Shown here: positions 29,460-38,367 of the stretch, one piece after another
Numbering within the stretch: position 1 is the stretch's first letter
Layout: the number at the start of each line of letters is the position of its first letter
Assembly: GCF_918320885.1 (NCBI RefSeq)
Contig: NZ_OU907312.1
Coordinates: forward strand, 1,550,465-1,614,464
Length of the DNA: 64,000 nucleotides
Reading direction: 5' to 3'
From: an unidentified bacterial endosymbiont
Lineage (GTDB): Bacteria > Pseudomonadota > Gammaproteobacteria > Enterobacterales > G038960095
Position numbers and translations under genes: made by a program
Notes under the pieces: generated by a model
Told to the model about the DNA's origin: nothing
Database searches by the model: none
Seen by the model: only the letters and a program-made list of their open reading frames with translations

Positions 29460-30296
29460 ATGTCACTGTATGCGCACCTACCACTCGGCAAAAAGGTTGC
29501 CTATCCAGAGCACTACGATGCCAGCCTCCTGGAGAGCGTGCCACGACAACCGCAGCGTGCCGCCTTAGGGATTAGCGGGCACAGCTTGCCTTTTCACGGT
29601 GAAGATATTTGGACGCTGTATGAACTCTCCTGGTTAGATACGCAGCGCTGCCCCCAAGTGGCCCTGGGGGAGCTACGTGTTAATGCCAAAACGCCTCAGT
29701 TGATTGAATCTAAGAGCCTTAAACTCTACCTCAATAGCTTTAATCAAACCTGCTTTCAACAGTGGCACCAAGTCACGGAACGACTCCAGCAGGATTTGAG
29801 CCACTGTGTCGCCGGCCCAGTCTCTATTACACTGCAACCGCTAAGCTATTTGGAGCAGCAACCCCTAGCAACGCTGAGAGGGCGGTGCATCGATGATCAG
29901 CCTAGCCCCTGGGCTTTCGATGATCGGCAGGCACCCGATCCCACCCTACTGAAAACCCTGCCACAGGCCGCCTTGGTTGAAGAGCAGTTAGTGAGCCATC
30001 TATTCAAATCAAACTGTCCGGTGACCGGACAACCTGATTGGGCCTCCCTGCAAATTCACTATAGTGGGCCGCAAATTGACCCGGGTGCCTTGTTGCGCTA
30101 TTTGCTCTCTTTTCGACGCCATAGTAGCTTTCATGAACAGTGTGTTGAGCAAATTTTTTGTGAAATACAAGCTTATTGTCAGTGCGTACAGCTCAGTGTA
30201 CTGGCGCGCTACACGCGGCGGGGCGGGATTGACATCAACCCCTTTCGCTCAAACTGGCAAGCCGCCCCGGCGAATCAACGATTAGTCCGCCAATGA
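29460..30296 (+). CDS. queF: NADPH-dependent preQ0 reductase (7-cyano-7-deazaguanine reductase)
   Basis: QueF reduces the nitrile preQ0 to preQ1, the base that Tgt inserts into tRNA. The 278-residue product is the long (YqcD-type) form. It has NSFNQTCFQQWHQV, the QueF motif ESKSLKLYLNSF, and the catalytic Cys in HLFKSNCPVTGQPDWASLQI. The second-half motif FRRHSSFHEQCVEQIF is followed by the C-terminal ARYTRRGGIDINPFRSN. GAGAGAA precedes the ATG by about 6 nt. It stands before ppnN, as in E. coli. Confidence 0.96.
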   Translation: MSLYAHLPLGKKVAYPEHYDASLLESVPRQPQRAALGISGHSLPFHGEDIWTLYELSWLDTQRCPQVALGELRVNAKTPQLIESKSLKLYLNSFNQTCFQQWHQVTERLQQDLSHCVAGPVSITLQPLSYLEQQPLATLRGRCIDDQPSPWAFDDRQAPDPTLLKTLPQAALVEEQLVSHLFKSNCPVTGQPDWASLQIHYSGPQIDPGALLRYLLSFRRHSSFHEQCVEQIFCEIQAYCQCVQLSVLARYTRRGGIDINPFRSNWQAAPANQRLVRQ

Positions 30297-30504
30297 GCTG
30301 GCACCATGAGGCCCCTGATTTTAAGGCTAGTAGTGCGATCATATTCACAACATTGATCGCCATTAACCCTAACAGCACCTGACTATGATAGAATTGACGC
30401 TGTCAAACGTGCCGTAACGCCAGTAACCTCCTGAGGTAACATCACTGTCATGACTGTTCTAACTCCACCGCTACCTTCGCTGATTCAATGAACAGGAGAG
30501 CAGC

Positions 30505-31866
30505 GTGCTCCTCACCCTGAACCCTGTAGGTCCGCTGGCCCACCTCTCTCCATGGGAGATGCATCAACTACAACAGCGCTTCCAGGGGGAACCTGCCCAA
30601 CTACTCCGCCATTGCGCCTTAGCGGTATTAAACAGCGGTAGCCAACTAGACAGCAGCAGCCGGCTGTTGGCACAGCAGCCCGATTTTGATATCCAGTTAC
30701 TGCCTAGTGAATCTGGTATTCAGCTTCAACTCCGCCATCCCCCCCAGCAAGCTTTGGTCGATGGGCAGTTGATCCGGGCTCTTCATGAAAATCTGTTTGC
30801 AGTCCTGCGGGATCTGCTGTTCCTCCCCTCGCCAGCAGTCGCAACCACCCATGCGAAGAGCGACTTGACTGCTCAGCAGATCACCCAGCTTGTTTTTTCC
30901 CGGTTGCGTCACGCTGAAATACTTACAGCGAAGGAGCCCGCTGATCTCGTGATCTGCTGGGGAGGCCATGCCATCCACCCTACTGAATACCAGTATGCCC
31001 AGCAGGTGGGGTATGAATTAGGGTTACGGGCACTACACATTGTGACCGGTTGCGGCCCAGGCGCCATGGAAGCACCCATGAAAGGGGCTGCTCGGGGCCA
31101 TGCTAAGCAGCGCTTGCAGTGCTCTCGCTTGATTGGATTAACAGAGCCCTCCATCATCGCCGCAGAGCCGCCGAATACCTTCGTGAATCAACTGGTGATC
31201 CTGCCAGACATTGAAAAGCGCTTAGAGGCCTTCGTGCGGATTGCACAGGGCATTGTCATTTTTCCCGGTGGCCCTGGAACCGCTGAAGAGCTGCTCTATT
31301 TGCTGGGGATCCTGATGCACCCGGACAACCAGCAGCAACAGCTGCCGGTTGTCCTTACTGGACCACGCGAGTGCGCCGCCTACTGGCAACATATCGAACA
31401 GTTTATCCACGAAACGCTGGGGCCACAGGCTGGCGGCTACTACCGTCTTGTCATTGATGACGCCGCTGAGCTCGCGCGCCACCTGAAGCAAACGATCACG
31501 CGTCGTCTAGCGTGCTCCCTTGATAACGGTCGTGAGGCCTCTGCCTTCAACGCCTCTTTGGTGATCCCCCCGGCCCTGCAGCAGCCGTTTCAGGCCACCC
31601 ACGAGGCGATGGCACAATTGACCCTGCAGCAGGACCACCCCCCCTCACAACGGGCGATTACGCTACGGCAACTGTTCTCAGGGATTGTCGCCGGCAATAT
31701 TCGGGCAGAGAGCATTCAGGCAGTCGCTGAACGGGGTCCTTTTTGCTTGAAGGGTGATCCCTACCTGATGCAGGCCATCGATCGGCTGCTCCATAGTTTT
31801 GTGGCCGAGCAGCGCATGCAGCTACCTGGCGCGGCCTACATCCCCTGCTATGAGATTGCTAGTTAA
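30505..31866 (+). CDS. ppnN: Pyrimidine/purine nucleotide 5'-monophosphate nucleosidase
   Basis: PpnN (YgdH) is a LOG-family enzyme that splits nucleoside monophosphates into base and ribose 5-phosphate and is bound by (p)ppGpp in E. coli. The 453-residue product (E. coli 454) has the lysine-decarboxylase-like core with TGCGPGAMEAPMKGA and the signature FPGGPGTAEELLYLLGIL, plus the flanking N- and C-terminal domains. It begins at GTG 30505 after AGGAGAG. The last ~50 codons are present a second time at 33.76-33.91 kb, so the 3' end of this copy may have been replaced during insertion of the DNA that follows. Confidence 0.95.
   Translation: MLLTLNPVGPLAHLSPWEMHQLQQRFQGEPAQLLRHCALAVLNSGSQLDSSSRLLAQQPDFDIQLLPSESGIQLQLRHPPQQALVDGQLIRALHENLFAVLRDLLFLPSPAVATTHAKSDLTAQQITQLVFSRLRHAEILTAKEPADLVICWGGHAIHPTEYQYAQQVGYELGLRALHIVTGCGPGAMEAPMKGAARGHAKQRLQCSRLIGLTEPSIIAAEPPNTFVNQLVILPDIEKRLEAFVRIAQGIVIFPGGPGTAEELLYLLGILMHPDNQQQQLPVVLTGPRECAAYWQHIEQFIHETLGPQAGGYYRLVIDDAAELARHLKQTITRRLACSLDNGREASAFNASLVIPPALQQPFQATHEAMAQLTLQQDHPPSQRAITLRQLFSGIVAGNIRAESIQAVAERGPFCLKGDPYLMQAIDRLLHSFVAEQRMQLPGAAYIPCYEIAS
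31715..31863 (+). repeat. Left copy of the ~149-bp ppnN 3'-end direct repeat
   Basis: These bases (the last ~50 ppnN codons) recur at 33762-33910 in the same orientation, 2047 bp away, with only about five differences. The repeat ends at the stop codon in both copies (TAA here, TGA there). The pair brackets the orphan gene at 32259-33725, in the manner of att sites or a duplicated insertion target. Confidence 0.9.
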
Positions 31867-32175
31867 CCCTGGTTGAGACCTTGGTTATAGCCATTCCAAC
31901 ACCCTACACCGGGTAATCGTCTGAATAAAATTAGGGACTCATTTTTTTAAAATATTGAGGTTGCCACTTTTGGGCTCATTGCATGTTAAAAACAACCCCT
32001 CCTTCAGATTCAATTCATGTTGGATAAGACTAGCTCCGCTGCTCCGTTGATGAGATTTTCCAACAGGCTGGTATTTAGAATTAAATTATCCAGTTCTACC
32101 CCATAGTTGAGCTGGATTCATGCAATAAGCTACCATCTTGGTTGCCAACTCTGTTAATTCAACTTTACCCCCTAT
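31867..32175. other. Intergenic stretch between ppnN and the orphan gene
   Basis: About 310 bp, AT-rich, with no gene that I can support. It lies inside the segment bounded by the two ppnN 3'-end copies and leads into the candidate promoter of the orphan gene. Confidence 0.5.
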
Positions 32176-32204
32176 TTGACAGACATGGATTTTTCAACTA
32201 TTAC
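32176..32204 (+). promoter_or_regulatory. Candidate promoter of the orphan gene
   Basis: A consensus TTGACA (32176-32181) is separated by 17 bp from TATTAC (32199-32204), which agrees with TATAAT at four of six positions. The predicted start lies about 45-50 nt before the ATG at 32259. Confidence 0.55.
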
Positions 32205-32258
32205 TAACTACAGAGACACCATTTACAAGGAAGAGTGCAGACGACATGGAGGAGCAGA

Positions 32259-33725
32259 ATGGGCGAGTTTTTTATATTTTATAAGGAATTATTATCCACT
32301 CCTGGAGGTTTGGTTCTCCTAGGTAGTTTTCTAGATTCATTTATGTACCACGCTAGTCTTCTAATGATATCGTACCTTCCTGATGAATATCACAGAAATA
32401 AGGTTATTTATTGTAGTTCTATATTAAAAAATATCCTATTGTTTTTCTTATTTGGCAGTAATCGCCTCCTGATTTCATTAGGGAATTTTTTACGTTCTTG
32501 TTGTGTCGAGTTACTTGGTGATTGTGTGTATGAAAATGCCTTCTATAAAAATGAGTATCCGTTCCTTCGTAAATTGACCAATTTATGCGGATTGAACGAT
32601 CCTTCTAATTTTTTTTCTACGAAAGCTCTGATTGACGATATTGAAGTTAAATTATATAACAGACTAATTATCAAAAAAAGAAGTCTCTATAAAAACTACA
32701 ACTATCACTTTATAGGTACTAAGATATCATTAATTCAAAAATTATTAACAGCATCTATAGGAGTTACATTTATACCCTATACATTGTCAATAAAAGAAAT
32801 TGGTATACTAACATACTCTTGGGAAGACTGCCTTTATGAGTTTACCGGCTTTCTCCTAGGTTACGCATGTTACGATTTTGGTTTCAGTTTCATAACTGAT
32901 GACACTAATTCATCTGAACGAGCCATTAAAGAACAAAAAATTACATTACATTCTATACTTTACAACAGTGAAAATGTAAAGGCTATGCTCCTGCTTTCCC
33001 AAATATATCTACATGAAAGAAATTTTGAACAATCAAAATTATGGCTTAATAAAGCATCTACAAAAAATACAGAATATGAAAAAAATAAAATTTTTAACCA
33101 CATTACACAGCGGGAATACTTTGAAAATAAAGAGGATATTGAACGAATTCGACTCGATATACCAAATCCCTTGATTGAAGAAGCACTTAAAATGCTTATA
33201 GAAGCATTCAGTTGGCGAGCACCTGAGCCAATCACCACAGCATCTACTACAACAGGAGGCGGCGAGCCAACTACTAGTGAAATATCTGAAGATATAACAT
33301 GGGATGATGCAGACTATTTTCCACCTTCATACGAAAATGCCGAATCATCCTCTAGTTATTTAAATCAAAACGTGCAAACCAATAATGAAACCATTAGACT
33401 CCGATATAATAGATTGTTATCTACTATGGCAGGACTTGGTCAATCTGCCAGAGATATTCCTGAACGGTTAAACAGAAATAATGGAAGCACCAGACTCCAA
33501 GAATATAATATAGACGGAAATGCCGAATCATCCTCTAGTTATTCAAATCAAGACGTGCAAACCAATAATGAAACCAGCGGACTCCAACTCCAATATAATA
33601 GATTTTCATCTACTATAGCAGGACTTGATCAATCTGCCAGAGATATTCCTGAACGGTTAAACAGAAATAATGAAACCACCAAATTCCAAGAATATAATAG
33701 ATTTTTAAGTAATGACTCTGAGTGA
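32259..33725 (+). CDS. Orphan protein with hydrophobic N-terminus, TPR-like middle, PPxY motif
   Basis: I do not recognise this 488-residue protein. The ATG at 32259 was chosen because GGAGG sits 6 nt before it. Residues 1-~80 have two long hydrophobic stretches (GGLVLLGSFLDSFMYHASLL; NILLFFLFGSNRLLISLGNF), with another near residue 175. The middle (~240-285, VKAMLLLSQIYLHERNFEQS) has a TPR/Sel1-like helical pattern. The tail is polar, with a PPSY motif (residues 355-358), the PPxY ligand of eukaryotic WW domains, then two tandem ~61-residue repeats. The DNA is much more AT-rich than its surroundings and is flanked by a duplicated ppnN end. This suggests acquired DNA. A host-directed role is plausible but unproven. 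Confidence 0.7.
   Translation: MGEFFIFYKELLSTPGGLVLLGSFLDSFMYHASLLMISYLPDEYHRNKVIYCSSILKNILLFFLFGSNRLLISLGNFLRSCCVELLGDCVYENAFYKNEYPFLRKLTNLCGLNDPSNFFSTKALIDDIEVKLYNRLIIKKRSLYKNYNYHFIGTKISLIQKLLTASIGVTFIPYTLSIKEIGILTYSWEDCLYEFTGFLLGYACYDFGFSFITDDTNSSERAIKEQKITLHSILYNSENVKAMLLLSQIYLHERNFEQSKLWLNKASTKNTEYEKNKIFNHITQREYFENKEDIERIRLDIPNPLIEEALKMLIEAFSWRAPEPITTASTTTGGGEPTTSEISEDITWDDADYFPPSYENAESSSSYLNQNVQTNNETIRLRYNRLLSTMAGLGQSARDIPERLNRNNGSTRLQEYNIDGNAESSSSYSNQDVQTNNETSGLQLQYNRFSSTIAGLDQSARDIPERLNRNNETTKFQEYNRFLSNDSE
33339..33712 (+). repeat. Two tandem ~183-bp units in the orphan gene
   Basis: The unit starting at 33339 (AESSSSYLNQNVQTNNET) is repeated from 33522 (AESSSSYSNQDVQTNNET) in frame, 183 bp or 61 codons apart. 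Both continue to QSARDIPERLNRNN. DNA identity is high, pointing to a recent in-frame duplication of the C-terminal tail. Confidence 0.9.
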
Positions 33726-33761
33726 TTGTTATGCTAAGATTGCCGTTAAAAAAAGGGAGTG

Positions 33762-33913
33762 TTCGGGCAGTCGCTGAACGGGGTCCTTTTTGCTTGAAGG
33801 GTGATCCCTACCTGATGCAGGCCATCGATCGGCTGCTCCATAGTTTTGTGGCCGAGCGGCGCATGCAGCTACCAGGCGCGGCCTACATCCCCTGCTATGA
33901 GATTGCCAGCTGA
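33762..33913 (+). pseudogene. Duplicated 3' end of ppnN
   Basis: A second copy of the last ~50 codons of ppnN with its own stop (TGA 33911-33913). The protein reads RAVAERGPFCLKGDPYLM and ends YIPCYEIAS, with a Gln to Arg change. It is joined to an unrelated short upstream frame and lacks the catalytic core, so it cannot be an enzyme. It is the right-hand copy of the direct repeat around the orphan gene and may be the original chromosomal end of ppnN. Confidence 0.88.
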
Positions 33914-33969
33914 TGCTAACACCTTTCAGCCTCATTTGAGGATTGGAATATACCCCATTATCGCCAGAA

Positions 33970-35373
33970 TCAATATCTAGAAAAACCATTTTCTATATAT
34001 ATCTTACCATCATGCCCACATAATATTAAATAAGGTTTATCATAATTAGTAGAATTAATGAAAAATAACTTTCCGATTCTATTTTTTTCATCTTCTTTAT
34101 AGCATAGAGGATAAATTACTTCGCTAAAAGGAGTCCAGCCACTTGAAGGTAAATTGGTAAGATAGTAGGGTATATGTAGTGAATCAGCTGAGAATGAGAC
34201 TTCTTCATTGGTTCCACCTCCGTGTAACCATACACCATTTGCTACACTACGATCTTTTGGGATGGAAGTAGAAAACTTAATATAATCATTTCCCACATAA
34301 GATTTATTCCCGCTGGCTTGACTTTCTAGACGTATTTCAGCAGGCGTTATTTCTGCAGACCATGTTTTTATTTTATCTTTAACTTCTAGTTTCTGGGCGT
34401 AGAGAACCCCAGCGGCTGTAATATCTTTCCCAGCTGTAATACTGTTTTTGGCCGTCAGATCACGCCCAGCATCCACGTCACCAGCGGCGACCACATGACT
34501 GTTCGTTTCAATACCCCGATAACCAGCGATCCCCTGTGCAGTATTCACAACTAGTCTCTCCGGCCTCAGTGTGAGGGAGTCTTGTCCATGAGTTAACGTG
34601 ATAGAACCTCCTTCGATAACTGTAGAGCGATCACTGCCTTGATTAAACCAAATTTTACTTCCATCCTCCAATTCAATATCGGCCGCCATCTTAAGATCGG
34701 CCTCCATTCGATTATATTCTGGGTGGCCAGCAATTTTTTTGCGAAATAGCAGACTACTAGCACTCAAGACATCATTAGAATTGAGGTAATTTAAAGCAGC
34801 CAAATGGCCCGGAGTTGTCATCACCGAGCCGGAGAGCGGTATCTGCCAGCCCTCTTGACCACCGGTCGCTTGATTCGGTTGTCGTTGTGAAATATAGCCT
34901 CCAGTGGGGCCCGCCCACTGGCTAACCTGTCGTAGTCCCCCTTCGTTAATTATCTGCCCGCCCTGGGTCAACACGAGCAGTTGCAATAAATTCGGTTGCG
35001 GCTGTTGGATCACTATCTGGTAGGTTTGATTGTACGGATTGTGATCCCGCAGGGTTTTCGGCAGATAACCACCCTCATAGAGAAACTGTTTAATCTCTGG
35101 ACTATTCCAGATCACACTCTTTGTGTTACTGGTAGAGGATTGTAGCGATTCAAAATGGTCATGGGCATAGTGATTAGCCGCAGTAGCTACCCGATTTAAC
35201 TGCTGGGCGGCGGTTTGATTTAATAGATCATTGGTGCGCTGTCCCACATACTGGGCGCCCAGACACATAAGACTGAGGGTCACCGTGAGCACGACCACGG
35301 CTTCTAGCAAACTAAATCCACGGGATAATTTCTGGGGTTTGTCAGAACAGTGATCGAATACGCTAGGCGACAT
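33970..35373 (-). CDS. pilV: PilV-like shufflon-type minor pilin
   Basis: The 467-residue product has a type IV prepilin leader: KLSRG, then FSLLEAVVVLTVTLSLMCLG, with cleavage predicted after Gly19 and the conserved Glu at mature position 5. The next part (QQLNRVATAANHYAHDHFES, QGGQIINEGGLRQVSQWAG) and the DLTAKNSITAGKDITA stretch resemble the constant region of R64-type PilV proteins, whose C-terminal tip decides recipient or surface recognition. The last ~110 residues are unlike anything I recall and would be the tip. No other pil genes, Rci recombinase or inverted shufflon segments are nearby, so this is an orphan. Type IVB pili of this kind serve conjugation or adhesion. Confidence is lower for function than for family. 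Confidence 0.78.
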   Translation of the reverse strand: MSPSVFDHCSDKPQKLSRGFSLLEAVVVLTVTLSLMCLGAQYVGQRTNDLLNQTAAQQLNRVATAANHYAHDHFESLQSSTSNTKSVIWNSPEIKQFLYEGGYLPKTLRDHNPYNQTYQIVIQQPQPNLLQLLVLTQGGQIINEGGLRQVSQWAGPTGGYISQRQPNQATGGQEGWQIPLSGSVMTTPGHLAALNYLNSNDVLSASSLLFRKKIAGHPEYNRMEADLKMAADIELEDGSKIWFNQGSDRSTVIEGGSITLTHGQDSLTLRPERLVVNTAQGIAGYRGIETNSHVVAAGDVDAGRDLTAKNSITAGKDITAAGVLYAQKLEVKDKIKTWSAEITPAEIRLESQASGNKSYVGNDYIKFSTSIPKDRSVANGVWLHGGGTNEEVSFSADSLHIPYYLTNLPSSGWTPFSEVIYPLCYKEDEKNRIGKLFFINSTNYDKPYLILCGHDGKIYIENGFSRY

Positions 35374-35519
35374 ACAGTGGAGGCCCTAGTAGACATGGCG
35401 ATGAATAGCGTATGCTATGGTCTCTCAGGGCATTGTCAACGCAAGAGTACGCGATGGCAGTGACGCCATGAACCCTGTGTTGACTGTTCTACAACAACGC
35501 GAATGGCAGCAGGTGCTGC

Positions 35520-36356
35520 TTATCCAATCGATGGCTGGGCGCTGCGCAGTAGCTCATTAATACTGGTTTTGCTGCGCGTTTTGGCATCGACCTGTTTAAC
35601 AATGACCGCACAATTCAGGCTATATTTCCCATTGTTGGCTGGCAAGCTACCCGGCACGACTACAGAGCCAGCGGGGACCCGCCCATAGTAGATCTGGTCA
35701 CGCGCCCGATCATAAATCGGGGTGCTCTGTCCTAAGTAAACCCCCATGGCAATCACCGAGCCTGACTCCACGATCACCCCCTCGACAATCTCAGAGCGCG
35801 CGCCAATGAAGCAGTGATCTTCAATAATCGTCGGGTTCGCTTGCAGCGGCTCTAAGACCCCGCCAATGCCCACACCACCAGAGAGATGTACCTGTGCACC
35901 AATCTGTGCACAAGAGCCCACCGTAACCCAGGTATCGATCATCGTGCCAGCGCCAATATAAGCGCCGCTGTTGATATAACAGGGCATTAACACGCTATTC
36001 GGGGCGATATAGGCCCCATAACGTACCGTGGCCGGTGGGACCACGCGGACCCCCGCTCGTTCAAAAGCCTGCTGATCATACGCCGCAAATTTTAAGGGGA
36101 TCTTGTCAAAGTAGTGGCTCTCCCCCCCCCTGATGAGTTGATTGTCATAAATACAAAAGGCTAATAGCAACGCCTGCTTCAACCAACCGTGGGTCACCCA
36201 GCCATGGTCCATTTTCTCAGCCACTCGCCAATGGCCCTGATTTAAACCGGCCAGAACCTGATCAACGGCGTCACGTAGCTCAGCAGAGGCCGTGGCCGGG
36301 GTTAAGCGATGGCGTTGGCTAAAAGCACTTTCAATCATCGGTTGTAAGGTCAACAC
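35520..36356 (-). CDS. dapD: Tetrahydrodipicolinate N-succinyltransferase
   Basis: DapD transfers succinyl from succinyl-CoA to tetrahydrodipicolinate, the step after DapB in diaminopimelate and lysine synthesis. The 278-residue product (E. coli 274) shows the left-handed beta-helix hexapeptide pattern ([37 protein letters not shown]) and [20 protein letters not shown]. It is followed upstream by map on the same strand, as in E. coli, where dapD and map flank the rpsB region. Confidence 0.97.
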   Translation of the reverse strand: MLTLQPMIESAFSQRHRLTPATASAELRDAVDQVLAGLNQGHWRVAEKMDHGWVTHGWLKQALLLAFCIYDNQLIRGGESHYFDKIPLKFAAYDQQAFERAGVRVVPPATVRYGAYIAPNSVLMPCYINSGAYIGAGTMIDTWVTVGSCAQIGAQVHLSGGVGIGGVLEPLQANPTIIEDHCFIGARSEIVEGVIVESGSVIAMGVYLGQSTPIYDRARDQIYYGRVPAGSVVVPGSLPANNGKYSLNCAVIVKQVDAKTRSKTSINELLRSAQPSIG

Positions 36357-36400
36357 GCTGCTCCTCCTGATTCATTAATTTCGTGCCGTGACCAGCTGCC

Positions 36401-37189
36401 CTAGGCGTGCGTCAACACCCGAGGCACAGGCTCTTCTGGACGCCAAGTTAATATCTCACAGCCATCACGGGTGACTAATACGGTATGTTCGTACTGAGCC
36501 GATAGGCTATGATCTTTGGTTTTAACCGTCCAACCATCTTTCATTAATTTAATAGCCGCTTTGCCCGCATTGACCATCGGTTCAATGGTAAAGATCATGC
36601 CAGGCTGCAATAGCACACCACCATCCTCAGCATCATAGTGCAATACTTGTGGTGCTTCATGAAACTGCTGACCAATCCCGTGACCACAATACTCTCGTAC
36701 CACGGTGAAACCTTCTACCTCCACCAACGGCTGAATGATTCGCCCAATGTCACCCAGGGGCAATTGAGGCCTCACTAATTCAATCGCACGATATAAACTC
36801 TGTTGGGTGATCCGGCAAAGGCGCTGGGCCAATATACTCGGTGGCCCCACAAAAAACATTTTTGAGGTGTCCCCATGAAACCCATCCTTAATCACGGTGA
36901 CGTCAATGTTGACAATGTCTCCCGCTTTTAATCTCCGCTCACTGGGGATCCCATGGCACACGACCTCATTGACTGAAATACAGACCGCCTTGGGAAATCC
37001 CTGGTAACCCAAGCAAGCAGACTGTGCCTGTTGCTGCTGCACCATGTAGTGATGGCAGCGTTGATCTAGCGCCTCGGTAGTGACGCCCGGAACGACATAG
37101 GGTGCAATCATCTCCAAGACTGCCGCTGCCAAACGACCGGCGATCCGCATACGCTCAATGGCCTCTGCCGATTGAATGATGATGTTCAT
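36401..37189 (-). CDS. map: Methionine aminopeptidase type I
   Basis: Map removes the initiator methionine from new proteins. The ATG at 37189 was preferred to one 54 nt upstream, because MNIIIQSAEAIERMRIAGRL then aligns with the E. coli start and GGAG lies about 9 nt ahead. The 262 residues contain all metal ligands of the pita-bread fold: NIDVTVIKDGFHGDTSKMF (two Asp), EYCGHGIGQQFHE (His), TIEPMVN (Glu) and QYEHTVLV (Glu). It is divergent from rpsB, exactly as in enterobacteria. Confidence 0.96.
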   Translation of the reverse strand: MNIIIQSAEAIERMRIAGRLAAAVLEMIAPYVVPGVTTEALDQRCHHYMVQQQQAQSACLGYQGFPKAVCISVNEVVCHGIPSERRLKAGDIVNIDVTVIKDGFHGDTSKMFFVGPPSILAQRLCRITQQSLYRAIELVRPQLPLGDIGRIIQPLVEVEGFTVVREYCGHGIGQQFHEAPQVLHYDAEDGGVLLQPGMIFTIEPMVNAGKAAIKLMKDGWTVKTKDHSLSAQYEHTVLVTRDGCEILTWRPEEPVPRVLTHA

Positions 37190-37310
37190 GATAGAGACTC
37201 CATGGCTGAATTGAACGGTCGCTCCCGACTGGATGGGGGGCATGATAACCGATTTTAGAGGCCTAATACGATCGCAACCGCTTAAATAAGTGGAGTCATC
37301 GGCTAAATTA

Positions 37311-37319
37311 TGCTATAAA
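37311..37319 (+). promoter_or_regulatory. Extended -10 promoter element for rpsB
   Basis: TGCTATAAA (37311-37319) fits an extended -10 (TGn plus TATAAA). No good -35 lies at the matching distance, which is common for extended -10 promoters. Transcription would start near 37326 and give a ~180-nt leader. Confidence 0.45.
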
Positions 37320-37409
37320 TTCCGCCGCCTGATGACGTACGCTGTTTTCTGTAGTATCCATTTTTTGGCCAAGACACCGTACAAAATTCATCTTTGGCTT
37401 AGCACACAC

Positions 37410-37469
37410 AAGCTTCAATACTGACGCCGGGGTGCCTCACTCGATAGGAGGTCGGTCGTCAGGAAGCTT
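37410..37469 (+). promoter_or_regulatory. Leader stem-loop of rpsB, likely S2 autoregulatory site
   Basis: AAGCTTC (37410-37416) pairs with GAAGCTT (37463-37469) and CTGACG (37421-37426) with CGTCAG (37457-37462), enclosing a loop rich in G and C. It lies about 40 nt before rpsB. Gammaproteobacterial rpsB leaders are known to fold and bind S2 or the S2-bearing ribosome to repress rpsB-tsf, so this is probably that element. Confidence 0.6.
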
Positions 37470-37506
37470 GGAGGCATAACCCCAACCTAATGAAGGCAAA
37501 CCCATC

Positions 37507-38247
37507 ATGATCCCCATCACCATATCTGAACTGCTCAAAGCGGGTGCTCACTTCGGTCACCAGACCCGCTACTGGAATCCTAAAATGCGGCCGTTTATCT
37601 TCGGGATCCGCAATAAAGTACACATCATTGATCTAGAACAAACCGCCACACTGTTTAATACCGCACTACAAGAGCTGAACAAAATTGCCGCCCGTAAAGG
37701 AAAAGTGCTGTTTGTGGGAACCAAACGCGCCGCCAGCGAGGCCATCAGTACGGCGGCCCAAGCGTGCGATCAATTCTATGTGAACCATCGCTGGCTAGGC
37801 GGCATGCTCACCAACTGGAAAACCGTACGCCAATCGATCAAGCGTCTCAAAGAGTTAGAGGTGCAAGCACAAGATGGTACCTTTGATAAGCTGATCAAAA
37901 AAGAGGCGCTGATGCGGCTGCGGGAAAAGGATAAGCTGGAGAAGAGTCTTGGCGGTATCAAAAATATGGGTGGCCTGCCCGATGCCCTCTTTGTTATCGA
38001 TGCCGCCTATGAAAACATCGCCATTAAAGAGGCCAATAATTTAGGGATCCCAGTCATCGCCATTGTCGATACTAATGCCAATCCCGATGGCATCGATTAT
38101 ATTATTCCCGGCAACGATGATGCGATCCGGTCGATTAAACTCTACTTAGAAGCCGTCGTCAATAGCCTCAACGAGGGACGTGACCGTCATTCGGTCACTC
38201 AATTGGAACCCGATAGCTTTATTGAAGAGATTGAAGCCGTAGAATAA
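37507..38247 (+). CDS. rpsB: 30S ribosomal protein S2
   Basis: The 246-residue product (E. coli 241) contains the S2 hallmarks [53 protein letters not shown] and [20 protein letters not shown]. It is one of the last proteins to join the small subunit and interacts with S1. The ATG at 37507 follows AAGG by about 11 nt. The first six residues differ from E. coli but the downstream spacing agrees. It heads the rpsB-tsf transcription unit. Confidence 0.98.
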   Translation: MIPITISELLKAGAHFGHQTRYWNPKMRPFIFGIRNKVHIIDLEQTATLFNTALQELNKIAARKGKVLFVGTKRAASEAISTAAQACDQFYVNHRWLGGMLTNWKTVRQSIKRLKELEVQAQDGTFDKLIKKEALMRLREKDKLEKSLGGIKNMGGLPDALFVIDAAYENIAIKEANNLGIPVIAIVDTNANPDGIDYIIPGNDDAIRSIKLYLEAVVNSLNEGRDRHSVTQLEPDSFIEEIEAVE

Positions 38248-38367
38248 GTGACCGATGACTACCCCGGGTGCTCATACACCACTCTCATCACCCCTAGCGG
38301 CCGGGGGCAGTCAGGACTCTCCACCTAGGAATCACCCTATTTACCGTACAATGATTGAGGAGCCTTC

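Noticed and set aside
29217-29462. Minus-strand open frame of 82 codons ending FFLKDVIEGLVRP where syd would lie
   Set aside because: No usable start codon, and comparison with remembered Syd sequence is unconvincing.
33722-33913. 63-residue frame as a gene of its own
   Set aside because: All but the first few residues are the duplicated 3' end of ppnN without the catalytic core.
33970-35519. Invertible shufflon segments at the pilV 3' end
   Set aside because: No inverted repeats or additional pilV 3' cassettes could be found on either side.
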